A program made the translations under genes and the position numbers. Shown here one piece after another: positions 1 to 12,600 of a DNA stretch of 64,000 nt. This DNA comes from Motacilla alba alba (lineage: Eukaryota > Chordata > Aves > Passeriformes > Motacillidae), in NCBI RefSeq assembly GCF_015832195.1, contig NC_052046.1:18034161-18098160 (forward strand), in the 5' to 3' direction. Position 1 is the stretch's first letter. Each line of letters starts with the position of its first letter. The notes beneath the pieces were generated by a model that was not told the origin of the DNA, searched no databases, and saw only the letters and a program-made list of their open reading frames with translations.

Positions 1-128
1 AGTTGTGCCAGGGGAGATTCAGATTGGGCATTAGGAAGGATTTCTTCATGGTGTTATGGATGTAATTGCCAATTTAATTTATCAATAATTTGCGGGAGCT
101 GAATTATGATATAAAACAAAGTACAAAA

Positions 129-134
129 TTTATT
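129..134 (-). promoter_or_regulatory. Polyadenylation signal of the first LTR
   Basis: AATAAA on the minus strand, followed downstream by a T-rich stretch, about 75 bases before the LTR terminus at 52. It fixes the LTR orientation as minus, because the alternative AATAAA on the plus strand near 859 lacks a matching TATA box at proper spacing. Confidence 0.6.
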
Positions 135-321
135 TCGCGCAAATTGACAGAATTTCGGTAAGCCACGGATCGGACAGAGTCTAGCCCGGGAATAGACCCT
201 GGGTGACACGCTGAGCAACCCCAAGCACTGGCAGCTTCGGAGTGCGGCGGCACATCGAGTCTCCTCCACGCAGATCTTTTATCCTATTTTTCTTGCCACG
301 GGCTAAGAAGTCCATTGTCCT

Positions 322-328
322 TTTTATA
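322..328 (-). promoter_or_regulatory. TATA box of the first LTR
   Basis: The minus strand reads TATAAAA here, within GGTTATAAAAAGGACAATGG. It lies about 190 bases upstream of the AATAAA signal of the same LTR, a normal spacing for the R region. Whether it is active in any tissue cannot be judged from sequence. Confidence 0.6.
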
Positions 329-1064
329 ACCAAACAAGTTCCAAAGGTTTCTCTGGTCCAGTAGAATGGTATCTGATGGAAGGCGGTCCTGTCCTCGATG
401 TCTTCAGGAATAATTCATCGGCTTCTGGTCTTGTGCTAGACAGGACTAAGCTTAACAATACACACAGTCACATCCCGAGAGAGATATCCTTGTTATCACC
501 CTGAATTCCGATACTCAGCTCTTACTGGAAATCTCTTTTACAAACCGAGAGGTTTCCCAGAAATGTGTTAAAATTCTAAACAGTGTGTTCTCCCCCCCTC
601 CAGTCGGGAGTATCCAGGTGTACTGCCGATGGCGTAATTCCCTGTGTGGTTGCAATCTTGAAATCAAGGGTCCCTGTTGGATTTCACATGTAAATGGAGT
701 CTATTGGTATGGTATGTGTTGGTGTTTTACTGCAGACTGACTTTTCTTGGGTTTTTCCCTGAGAACATGTCCAGATGTAACTCTCCTTATATCCCTTTTT
801 ACTTTAATATCTATCTACTTTATTATTTTATATTATTCTGAATCTATTTCTCTATTCTAATAAATATGAATTTTGACACTCATTCATAACAATGGGAAGG
901 GTTGTCAAGCATTGGAACAGACTGCCTGATGAAGTGGTAGAGTTACCATGCTTGGAAGTGTTCAGAAAGCTTGAGGACATGGTTTGGAGCTTAATGTGGT
1001 GGTGCTATGTTAATGGTTGGCCTTGATGATCTTAAAAGGTCTCTTCCAACCTTAAGGAGTCTAC

Positions 1065-4000
1065 AATGTGCAGGCAGACCTACCTGGCCTCTCCATCTTG
1101 AAGGTAGGAAATTTCTCAGACACACGCAACAAAAATATGCTTTTGATCCCTGAAACAAAATCTAATGTCATACTTTATCTTTCACAGAGGAGTGATTTTT
1201 AAGGATTTCCAAGGCAGCAGTGTTGTCAGTTTGGTGTTTTTTTTTTTTTTTTAACTTGTAACTGGAATGTCTAGACCAGATTTCTACACTTCCCCATAAT
1301 CAGAAAATTTTCTCACCAAAATGCTGTACAAACACAGCGCTCTCTTTAATCTCCAGAGAGGATTCTGGACTGCTGACTTATATCTACAGCTTCTAAATCT
1401 CCAATTGCACTGAACTCCATGATTTTTTGCTCTTTGCAGAACTACATTGAGGAAATACTCCCCTGAATCTATCTTTGATCATAGTGTCCTTCTGCAGTTT
1501 ACAACAAGACAACAGGTCTCACATTCTGGTCCAAGCTGCCACAGTGCTTTAGGAAATGGTGTGAGCTTTGAGGCAGAGTCAGTGCAGGGGCATCCAACAG
1601 TGATCTAAATTCTGATGGGGAAGCAGTAAGAGGTACTGAAGCCTCACTGTGTTACTTAAAGGTAGTGGTTATGGGTATGACAGCATAAAACCAACGTGGT
1701 CTACAGAGGGAAAAAAAAGATAGCTTTATACTTTGGACAGCAGAAAGTATCAGTCGACAAAATAACTGCTGTTGCCTTCTTGTAAATCTTGTCTTTATTT
1801 TGGAGTTGGTAATATATTGCAACTTTTTCTCAATGAGTAGTAGACAATATCCTCGGGTCTTAGGAAGAGCTCTCTGAGCACCTGAAGTATTTGGTGGATT
1901 TGTTATCATGAAGAGCATACTGTTAGTTTATTTTTTTTCTGTTTTGAAGGGTTTTGAGATATCAGCCAGGTAAACTCTGCAATTCTCTTTTCAAGAAAAA
2001 AAAATTGAAAATTAATAATTCAACACGCTGGAAAGCAGGGCTGCCAAGTCTGACACGAGCTGCAATTTAGCTGCTTGAGCATGGTTTACAGATTGTCTGC
2101 AGTGGTGTAGGACCTGTTTTGAGCTCAAAGATCAGCCCAGATCAAGAGACAGTTTATGCCCAATACAATAACTAGCCCTAACACGGGTTTGCTATCCAGA
2201 GACATCAGTCTTGACACACAGTCTGAAGGTTGGGAAGATGGGCTGCTGTAAACTGAGTTTGACAATATGCTCTTATGCAGGTGGTAAAGAATATATTTAT
2301 CTAACCCGAAAAAATAGCCATGCAGACCGTGAAAAGATAATGTAAATTCACAAAGATATATGAGAGAGAGGTTGTGCTGAGGTACTGGAGTTGTGACATC
2401 TGCTTAGAGTTTTTCCTGTGCTTGGTTACTCATGATCCTCCATTGAAATTTGTTAGAAGAGTGAATAGTGGGACTGTGAAAGGAGAGATGAGCAGTACTA
2501 TCCTGACAGAAATGTTTGGTGAACAGGTCTTCAACAAAGTGCTCCCACAGTTATTGCCCAGCATCACACATGCTCTGTGTGTTCTCTGTACCTTTTCTAA
2601 CTTCCTAGACAGTAGATATGGCATTTTGTCTTGCAAGTGCATGAGTTCCCAGAACAGGGACAAACAAACCTGGACAGAAGCAAAGAGGAGTGCACTCTGT
2701 AAACCATTGCCTGAGAAGTGCAAAGGGATTGCTCCTATACAGAAAAGTCCCAAGCATCTTGAGGAAGCCTCTCCAGCAACATTCAAAGACTTGGTCTAAA
2801 AACTTATGTGTAATTATGTGAACCGGCAGTAGCCACCTGGCCATTATTTATTTTTGTTTCATATGTGTGAGGAAAAGCTCAATACCTTCTGGATATTGTG
2901 GTTTACATCAGCATTATTCATGTCTTTTCCCAGGCCTCTGTAAGCTGGGAAAGTCACCTTGTGTTCAACCAATACTGGGTGTATCCCTCTTTGGCTATTG
3001 TCAAGGAGCCAGTATTTCATCTCTCAGCAGGCACATTGCAGTCACATAATGGAGGCAGGAACTCAGCTGAAATAAAGCAATGCTGAGAGCTTGTCAGAAA
3101 TGTAAATGATATTGCACCTATTGTCAGCGGCGTATCCTCCATTGTTCTCACAGTTGTTTCCCAGCTGAAAAAATGCTGGGAAGCCTGCATGATGAAAGCA
3201 GAGCCTGTTTACTGTAACATGCTCTGTCATGAACAGCTAACTGATCTCATGCTGCAAGTAGCATATTTCTGTGGAAGGGAAAACTGAGAGTGCTGAAACC
3301 CAGTGTTCACAGAGCTGCAAAGCTGCAGCCTCAGAGTCTCCTCTGGCTGTGTCAGTATCACAGGGAAGGCTGAAAATGAAGTTCACCGTAATTGGGGGTG
3401 GGGGAAAGGTGGTTAGTTCTGACCTGTGCTGGAAGTAAAGCTAGAAGGATCTCACAAGGTTTGTTCCAGGAGAGAGAGGATTGCTCTGTGGGGGAAAGAG
3501 AAAGAACAGGAATTTAGATGAAACCAAACAAAGAAAAAGCTAACCCCAGGAAGTTCACAAGGGATTTCTGTACACAGTTTGTTAAGTTGTCCTTAAATAA
3601 TGGAAACCTGAGAAATGCTGGTTTTTAGATACTGAAAGTAAACACACAGCGTGTCAACAGAAGAGTTACAAAGAAAGACAATGTAAAATAATTTTCCAGT
3701 TCCTCTTCTTCCTCATAATCATACAATATAAAAATAATGCCACAGTTGTTTTTTTTTATTCTTTCCCCTCGAAGTTTCTTTGATACCTTCTCTGTAATGG
3801 TAGATATTTCAGTATAACTCAGAAAATTTAGTTCTAGCTATCTCATTAGGACAACAGCAGTGGCAAAGTCAAATGCAGCTAATGACACCATGTATTTACA
3901 TCACAGAAATACTGCTCATCACTTTTTAGAGGAGTTTCCCATGAGGTAATGGCATTAGTCAGCATGGAGGCTGTATAGCACAGACGCAACGAAACAGGTA

Positions 4001-7000
4001 ATTTGAACAGAGATAACTCTGATTTGTTTTGTGCCTGTTGTCTTTGACCAGTGCTCGGATCATACCAAGGCTTTGTTTTTCCCCAGCAGTTACGCTTGCA
4101 AGAATGGTAAAACTGTAGGGGTACACTTCTGTATCTGCACATCCCTGGAAAAAACCTAAAGGAATAAACTAAGAAAATTTACTTGTTGACAGTGAACACA
4201 CAAAGTCAAGTTTGGTCTGTTGACAACTTTTAGCAGCATTGGTAGAGGTGACATATTTGTTTCTGGTTTGGTAGAAGCTGGCTTGTATATATGAAAATGT
4301 TTTGTTACTATAAGAAATTTTTTTTCTTATCAGAAATACATCCTTAATCTAATAATAAAAAGCATGTAAATGTGCAAGTATACTCTGTGTTAGAGTTAGA
4401 TGTTCTTCCATTTCCATTTAACTGCCTTTCACCTTGCTGGGTGTAAAGGGAACCACTCTCCTCTAAGACTCCCTCCATTTTGGTCTCCTTGGAGGCAGGG
4501 GAACAAAATGGAAATCTTGCATTCACATCAGCTTGTTACTGATCTTCTTGAACCCTCACCTTCCCCTTCCTATAGCATCACAACACAATAGAGCAACAAT
4601 TTATTTCATGGGAGAACTTCCATGACCTTTGTTGTAAGCTTGAATAGCAGAGATACCATACATTTATTCACATAAACCTTGATATGGATTACTCTGTGAT
4701 ATCATGACAGTTTTTTTGGTGTAGAGCACATTTATCTACTTGTTTCTAAAACTCTGCTCTGTCACTTGGGTTCTAGAATTAGTCACCTGTCTGTATTTTG
4801 CATTTAAAACCTGTCATCAGGGATCAGCATAGCAAAACCTGTTTCAGATATCTTTCTACCTCCATCTCACCTGCCTTTAATCCACGGAGTGGGTGTTTGT
4901 CTTTGATTGTAAGAAAATTCTCAGATGCATCACCTTTCATTTCCAAATACCTGCAGGGTAACTTTCAGTATTTTGACCATTTTACTTATCCTGTCCAAAT
5001 TTAAGGCAAGGTAAAAAGGAGGTTCTGGAGTGTTCCCTATGGCAATAGGATTTTTGGGGCATTTATTGACCTGGTAATGTTGCACAAGGAATTTTATGAG
5101 TGGATTTTCTTTTAGTTTGTCTGGATGAAATTGCCAGATAGGAAAACTATAAACTCAAGAAAATGTGAGAGTTTATTTCAATGTTTGAGGTAAGAAAGAA
5201 ACCTCCAGTCTCCTGAGGAACTGTTAATAAGTCAAATTGATTAAGACCTTGTTAAACCTGACCTTTTCCACATTAAAAAAGAATTATTTTATTGGTTATT
5301 GAACATTATTTTATGATTAGAACTTTAGGTATATAATCAATGGAAGAAAGGAGGGAAATGACCATGCAGAAGCACAGTAGCATGTGAGTACAGAGTATCA
5401 CTAAACACTTTTGGTTTAATGTGTCTAGGCTTAGATTCATGTCGCCGAACACATAGTCCTCTTAATTCTGGTCAAAAGGATCCTGTTTATCTAAACAGAA
5501 AAGAAATTATTACCATTAATGAACACATATGGAGTTTTGTTATATGAACTGGTGTAGAAAGGAAAAGAAAAAAAGGCCATTGAATTAATATAGAATGGTT
5601 AGTATTACACAAACAACAATCATACTGTGTTCTCTCATAAAATTTAACCCACTCCCCATTCCAGTACTGTGGATCTTTAGTTTAAGTGGCACTGAGACCT
5701 CCTGTTCAGCTCTCAGCTGCCTTTTTGCAGCATTGTAAAGCTTGCTTTATGCCACAGTCAGACTAAATGTGACAGAAAAACTACATTAGGTTAACTGCAA
5801 CTGCCAACAGGGAGGTTTATAATTCAAATATTAAATACATCCTTGTATTTAAACACAGTTTACAAAGAGAAGGAAGGAAGAGTGCATTAAAAATGTAATA
5901 ATTGTGAACATGCTGTTCAGCCTCTTGTTAAAGTCTGCCTGTTGGGATTTTTTCGTCTCCAGTTGCTGTGCGATGTTTTTTTCAGACTGGCAGGTGAGGT
6001 GTTTTTTTCATGCTGTTCTGTCTGGATCCCATGCAGGAACATGATTATGTCAAAAAATCTGATCGGTAAAGCAAAAGCCCTCTTGAACCTGAAAAATCAG
6101 AGACATGGGCATCTGATTGCAGCTTGAGGCACAAGAGTCTTCATGGGGCTCTTTGAACCTAGACACAACATGGCATACATAAGGAATTGCACAAACTCAT
6201 GAATTTTGGACTTTTGTACTTAACCCAGTGACACTGCAATAATTTATTAGCTGTAACCAAGGCTCACCCCGTCACTTTGTGGTGAGCAGTCCTGTGCTGT
6301 GCATAGTGAGGGGAAACGCTCTCCTTCCTGAATGGCCTGTGCCTTCTCTCTCTCAGCCCTAGAGAATGCATCCCTTTGGTACTCCTTTGCCCTTGCTGCT
6401 GTCCAGAGGGAACATGCACTCCCTAGTCCACAAACAGCTTACCCTTTTCCCCTCACAGGAGGACCTAGGCCTATGCTGCCATTTAAAAGGAGAGCCAGCT
6501 AAGGATGGCATGGCAGAGGGCAGCTTGAAATGGGTTGCCACCAGTATCAGTGTTTGGGAGGGTGGGCAGCTTGAGCAGGCAGAGGAGCAGTGCCCTTGGC
6601 TGCACTGAGGGGTGGTACACATGCAAGGGGTCCCAGAGGCAGCTGTGCTGAGCAGATGGCAGTGTTTCTTTCCTGCAGAGGCACTGGATGGCGAGAACAG
6701 CCAGGCAGAAAAATTATGCAAAGATATAGAACAGTGCTCTTGCAAAAAAAACTTTTAGGCAAGGTGTTGTGATTTGCACTGCCCCTGCACAGCACTGTAG
6801 GATCCATCTCACATTTTCCCTTGAAAGTAATCAATCTAAGGAATTCTGTGTGGCACTTACCTTATTATGAAAAAGAGCAAACCTCAAGTGAATGTCATCC
6901 ATTTCACTGTTTCAACACCTGTGATATAAAAAATATCAAAAGGTGATCCACAGATTGCTTTTCAAAATGTAAGTAAAACACCATACTCAGGATTCAGATT

Positions 7001-9628
7001 TTAATTTATTGCACTTATTTTATTGCTTTTTATTTGTTGCTTGTATATAAAGAAAGGAGAGAAAGCAAGAATGGAATGTAATATTAGAATTTGTCTATAC
7101 TCCTTTTCATTTTTTTTCTCGCTAGTCATGAAATTAATAAAATTCAAATATAAGCCCAATTTTTACTAGCAACATAGACAACTTTTCTTTTATGCCCAAG
7201 GATTTTTCTGCTCAGAAAAATAATCATTCTTTAAATCATTGCAAGGCGTGGATAAGGAGATTTCCTCTGGGATACTTCTAGAAACTCTTTAAAAGTTCAA
7301 GGGAAGAAGTTTCTACAGCTTTCCTGATGAGACAGTCCTGAAGCTCATTAGTGCTCATTGAGTCTTTCCTGTTCTTTAGGTCCACCCTTCCTTTATTTTC
7401 TTATAGTGAGCTATTAATTTGTAACAGTATAATATAACAGGAACCAGTCACATTTGCAGCAAATTAAAACTCTATATAGCATTGCAAACTCCTATGAATG
7501 TTTTCTGCTATAACATCCAATAATTCTTGCTGACTAGATTACATTTTCATCCTACTCCATATGGCAGCACTTTCTTGGGGAAATGAAGTTGCTTTACTTG
7601 GCTTGAAATATGAGTAAAACCTAACAGAAACCTTTCCCTGAACCCTTTTTTCTCTGTCTAAGCCTACTTGTGTTTGTAGTAATTCTGTATAAAGGTCACT
7701 TCCAATTTTCTTCACCCTGAAGGCTTCCCAGTAAAACCTCAGAAGATGTCCTGACAAGCTCTGCCTGACATCTGCTCCTCCAGTTTCACAGTGATGATGA
7801 CACCACCATGCCTGCCTCCCTGGGAATCTGGCAAAAGAACCTGACTATGCACAAAGTGAGTCTTCACTCATTAAAACATACAGAGACATTGTACAAAGAA
7901 GTCTTTTGCACTTATCTCCAGGTAAGATTTTAAATAGGAGAAAGAGGGTGAGAAGACAGGAGAAGAAGTTTAACACATTGTCTTTTATAATAATGATATC
8001 CGTAGGACTTGGAGCATAGCAAATCCCAAGTTTCTGAAGATCTTATGGATTATTTAATCAGACGTGTATGTACCATCACCTGTTAGTGCACAGAAGCTGG
8101 AGACCCAATTAGCGCAGGCGTACAGAGTTTGTGAGCTGTGGTGCTGTGAAGTGCAGTCCCACAGTAACCTTAGTGACAGGGGTCACAAAATGTTGGCACT
8201 GCTGTCGGGAATGAAAGTCATCTGACTTGAGTGGAAACGCACTGACCTGTTTCCCAAGCCGGTTTGGCCTGGAGCTGGGTTCCTCTGCAGAGTGCACAAA
8301 CCAGTTCGTGCTGTGCAAACCATCTCTTGGGAGCAGACGGGCCCTCATCCTGCTGACCCCTGGTCCCTGAGCCTGTGTACTTGTCACCATTCATGGTCAC
8401 CACCTTCCAGCCTCTGGCACTGTCCCACAGTTGTTTTTCATATTCTGTTAAACTATTTTTTTCAGCAGAGCACCTAATTAGGTCAGATTAATGAAAGGAA
8501 ACCGTATGCCAGTTGGCCAGTTTTTAGCACACACTGAATGCTGTCTTGAACAGTTCCCATAATATGAATGTATAGTGTCTTTGTCCCCAGGGCATTTGCT
8601 ACTATCAGATGTTTCACCCTCTTCCTGCTGCATGAAGCTCAAAATTGCAACATATGCTGCAAAACACATATCTTTGTTTCTTAACACCTGCACCCACATT
8701 TTCACCTGATATTTATCAGCATAGGGCAGTCTAGGGCACATATTCAGCTCTTCTGAAGATACACTGACATGCACCTGGATCTGCCTGGTTGATTGCTCCT
8801 GAGAAGCTCTTGCAAGAGCATAGATTTCCTTGCCACCCTTCCTTCATCTACACAAGTATGCAAAGCAGTGCTTATGTCTTCAGAGTCAGGGACTTAGAAG
8901 CTGGGGCAAAATCTGCCTAACAACAAGGTGAAGTGGATTTTGTGCACTGAAAGTATCTGACCAGCAGGCAGTGAGACATCTGAGGCAGTGTGCACACATG
9001 GTCTGCAGCCACAGATGGGTGTCCTGGCCACGGAAGGGTCACTGCTGCTAGTGGCTAACTGCTGCTCCTCTGCCCCATATAGCACACAACATAGTGGCCT
9101 GCTGACCTCCACAGTGTCCAGGAAAACTGGATGGGACATTAGGAGCAGCAGACTTTACTGCCAGACCCATCTACCCAAATGCAAACTCCTCAACCAGCAG
9201 AAGAGTGGAGGGAGGAAAACTGGACAGGGTGGTTGTGTGCCTCAGGAGGCAGTCATATCTCACTGGTACACCAGATTCTGGCAGCATGAGTGATGGCCCA
9301 AAAAATCTTCTTAATTGGCTTTTCTTATAAACCAGTTCTCTGCAAAAGTTCCAACACTGAGAAAGGAAAATCAGTGTGGGCCTGTAGTTGAGTTAGGGTC
9401 AATGGGTTGCTTCTAACATATCCAGTGACTGAGGGCAATCACATTTCAGCACTTTTTTATTTTTTAAACCTTAGATGAACACTGAATTTTCATGTTTTCT
9501 CGTATCTTATCTTTGAGAACCAGAGATTACCAAAGATATGGTTTCTTCTGCCCTGTAAGTTGTCACTGGCTATTTCAGTTTAGGAGAAAATCCTTTGAGA
9601 AAAGCAATGATAAATAATTTTTGATGTC
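1065..9628. other. Unclassified AT-rich DNA, no gene seen
   Basis: Nothing here resembles a gene or a repeat family I know. The longest plus frame (2374-2799, 141 codons) has mixed composition, no recognisable domain, and overlaps equally open minus frames, so I treat it as chance. A run of 16 T lies at 1237-1252. GC-richer patches at about 6240-6830, 8100-8420 and 8890-9300 have overlapping short frames on both strands and could be very old, unrecognised repeats. Confidence 0.6.
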
Positions 9629-9652
9629 TTTTTTTTTTTTTTTTTGGGGGGG
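9629..9652. repeat. T17G7 homopolymer block
   Basis: Seventeen T are followed directly by seven G. The T run could be the reverse-strand tail of an old retrocopy, but no recognisable body follows on the right. Confidence 0.8.
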
Positions 9653-12600
9653 TATCTAAAGGCAAGTCCTGGCTGTGGTCCCCTTAGTATCTGGAAAAGT
9701 ATTTGCTTCTTAATCCAGGTACTTGCAAATAGCAAATGATACTTTAGCTATTTTATTTTCCCTTTTGAAGGGTATTGACAGATTTCTGTTGCTAAATAAG
9801 AGGTGTTTTAGTTCAGCAGACTGAAAGTGGGGCATTGTACTAATCTGTACTTGCAACAGAACAGTGCAAACCAGATTTTAGCAACTCTTGTAATAGCTGT
9901 AAGTATTGCATTTTGCAAAACAGTGATTTTTTTTTTTTTTTTGTTGGTAAGTAGCACTTCCTCGTGTTTTGAACGAAGTCTGTAGGGTGATATGAGGACA
10001 GAGAAAGTAACACTTCATCTCTGCATAGAGGGTCCACAGAACATCTATACAACTGAAGCTCCTTAACACTAAAGGAAATTAAAACCAAGTTTCTGTCCTG
10101 AAGGGAATTCTGGAGCAAAACATTATTTTGTGAGTTTTATTGTAAATGCATAGATAGCTGAAGCTGTTATTTTTTTTAAACAAAGTAAATTATTTTACAA
10201 TGATCTTTCATTTGAAGTAATGGGAAAATTGGAAAAGCACTGCTAAAAAGTCTAGACAGAACAATGATAAATTTTTCTGAACTGTGTTCACACTTCCTTC
10301 ACATTAATTTTCGAGGAATGTTAGGACCCCTGAGTGTATTGCATAGACCTTCATTGAAGCAGTAGGAAGTAATTCCAAGTTCAGGAGGGCCTAAGTCTAA
10401 CTCATGACTGGTTGTAGGCAGTTCCTGCCAGGGCAGATGCAGCTGAGCCTCCTCCTCCCTGGGGTGCAGGTGACTTCGGCAATGGGAGGCAATGCCCACT
10501 GAGCACATTTTGGGGTGATAGCCAGCTGGGAAGGGCTGGGAAACTGGAGAGCTGGGCTGTGCAGGGGTGACTGGATAGAGAGGGGAATTGTTTTTTATAT
10601 TGTTGTGTTTTCTGTATTTATTAAACAAATAAACACATCTCCTACCTGGTGTATTTTTTTGCTTACCTCTAAGACTGGGAAATGAAACCTAAAAACATGA
10701 TTTGAGAGACCAGTGTCCATGTATCAACAGTATGGAACTCTCAAGTTCCAGTTACTGATTGAAAGATGGTATAATACAATTAGAAATATTTTAGCTCTGT
10801 GTTTAAATAAAATGTAGGAAAGCATATCCTCTTGGAAGATATTTAGGGAAAGAAATTATTCATTGTGATTGATTCTATATAAGAATTTATGCCCATGTGG
10901 CATCTGGGATTACAGAGAGCAAGGAAACTAATACTTTCATCTACAATCAATTTCTGTTACTGGCAAAAGCCTGTGTGACTGAAAGGAACTTGGCACAAGA
11001 AGACCACTTTAAGAAAAATTGGCTGTAAAAGAGTAAGGAACTCTCTCTTGTCCATCATTGTCCATATAATTCCACTAATTCCTGAGACATAGCATGAATG
11101 AAATGCCCAATACTGGATTACTTTGACTTGTATAAGAACCATGCTATGCACTAGAGAATGAAGAAGTCAAGAATAGAAGTATCTAACTCCCAACCTCCAT
11201 TCTTCTGTGCGTTATTGACTGTAGCTGGAACAGGGAAATATTTTTCACCTTCCTCAGACTATTTTAATGAAACAGTTTTCTAATGAAACACTTTCATTTT
11301 ATTTGTGTAACCACGTGCACGTATACTCCTTTTTATTATAAAACAGATTAATGGGGATTTCGGTGCTAAAACAATAATACTGTTCTAAAACAGTAATACT
11401 TGGTTAACTAAAGTTAACCAACTGAGTGAATATTTGATTAACTAAAAAGTGATTTGATTTTCAGTGTCAAGATATTTGGAATGTGATGCTTGATCTGATA
11501 GAAGATGAAACATGCTGTGGTCCCTGAAGAAAGTGTCACATTTTTCTGTGCATTCCCTAGGGTGGTGGGTTGCCCAGATTTTGGTTGAAGAGTTTTCTAG
11601 ACCTAATGAATATTCTGAATACCACTCTTTGTGTGATTTAAGTTCATGCCCCAGTTGGGGTGAAATATGCTGTGCTAGTAGAATTATCTTCAGTGAACAG
11701 GTGAATGTGTATGGTTTATAATTGTAAATTGCAGTGTAATTCTTTCTTATCAAGCAGCAAGTTTTGGTAAACAACATGATTTTCCAAAAGAGAAAGTCAA
11801 GGCTAGAGACATGTGTGGCTTGGGGTTTCTTTTCCTCCTGCAGGCCTGTTCAGCATGCGGCAGCTGACTGACTTTCTGTGTTGCTGGGATGTCTACCTGG
11901 ACCTGAAGGTATAACATCCACCTGCACCTGCTGACAGAGCAATTCCCAAGCAGGTCTGCTATGCTTAGCCACACTCTGTTGGTGAGTTTGTCAATCATGA
12001 TTATGCTTATGTATATATGTTGCTTCTAAGCAATTTGGCCATTAAGAAAATTACTAGCAAGCTCATGGTAATTTATATAGTTGCATAATATTTCTCATCA
12101 ACATAATGTAATTCACCTTTTTAAAAAATATAATATTACCTTTTCCAATGAGGGAAACTATGTTTTATCAGCTGAAGTTGGCAGTGTAGAGCTACTGGTC
12201 ACAAGTTACAGCATTTAGAAGAAATGCTGAAATTCTTGGCTTTTTTTCAAAGAAATATTTCTTTGACCACTTCCAGCCAAGATTAAGATAACAATGGGTG
12301 TTTCTTCTTCCCAATCACACCTCTGCTCTGATGTCCACAAAGCTTCACCCTGCCTGGGAAGATGATTCTCTAAGTTCTTTTTTTGTTTGAGGAGCAAATT
12401 GTTTGGCAAAAAGTTTCTGCTGTCTGCCCTCATGGGTGAGGAGGAAGTGCCTTTTTTCCTGTTAAACTGATCTTATCTTGAATTTTGGAGATGAACTTGT
12501 GTTTCTGCTGATTTTCCACTAGAGACCTCCATCAGCCCAAATAACCAGTTGTTTTGTAGCTGTGATTACTGGGCGTTGCTTGAACAGCTGAGGAGGACAT

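Larger units (their letters stand above)
52..891 (-). mobile_element. Solo LTR of an endogenous retrovirus (840 bp)
   Basis: The element begins TGTTATG and ends CATAACA, a perfect 7-bp terminal inverted repeat of the TG...CA kind. It is flanked by ATGG at 48-51 and 892-895, a 4-bp target duplication. The duplication is confirmed because the CR1 it interrupts reads through cleanly with a single ATGG. Read on the minus strand it has LTR order: a long U3 (891 down to about 330), a TATAAAA box at 322-328, and an AATAAA signal at 129-134 followed by T-rich sequence and a short U5. No internal gag, pol or env sequence is attached, so it is a solo LTR left by recombination. Many CpGs survive between 130 and 280, suggesting youth. 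Four-base duplications are typical of class I (gamma-like) elements, but I cannot name the family. Confidence 0.9.
1..1064 (+). mobile_element. CR1 LINE 3' end, split by an LTR insertion
   Basis: Bases 1-51 and 896-1064 read as one continuous CR1 3' untranslated tail once the LTR at 52-891 and one copy of ATGG are removed. Recognisable CR1 phrases are 'gccaggggagattcag' and 'ttaggaaggatttcttcatg' on the left. On the right they are 'ttgtcaagcattggaacag', 'gaagtggtagag' and 'ttgatgatcttaaaaggtc', ending near 'ctcttccaacctta'. The element enters from beyond the left edge, so its true 5' limit is unknown. The usual terminal 8-bp CR1 repeats are not clear, so the end is approximate by about 10 bases. 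It is non-coding and matters mainly because it dates the LTR insertion as later. Confidence 0.9.

Noticed and set aside
2374..2799. 141-codon plus-strand open frame as a gene
   Set aside because: No domain or family resemblance, overlapping open frames of similar length on the other strand, and no promoter or splice context. Within chance expectation for 64 kb.
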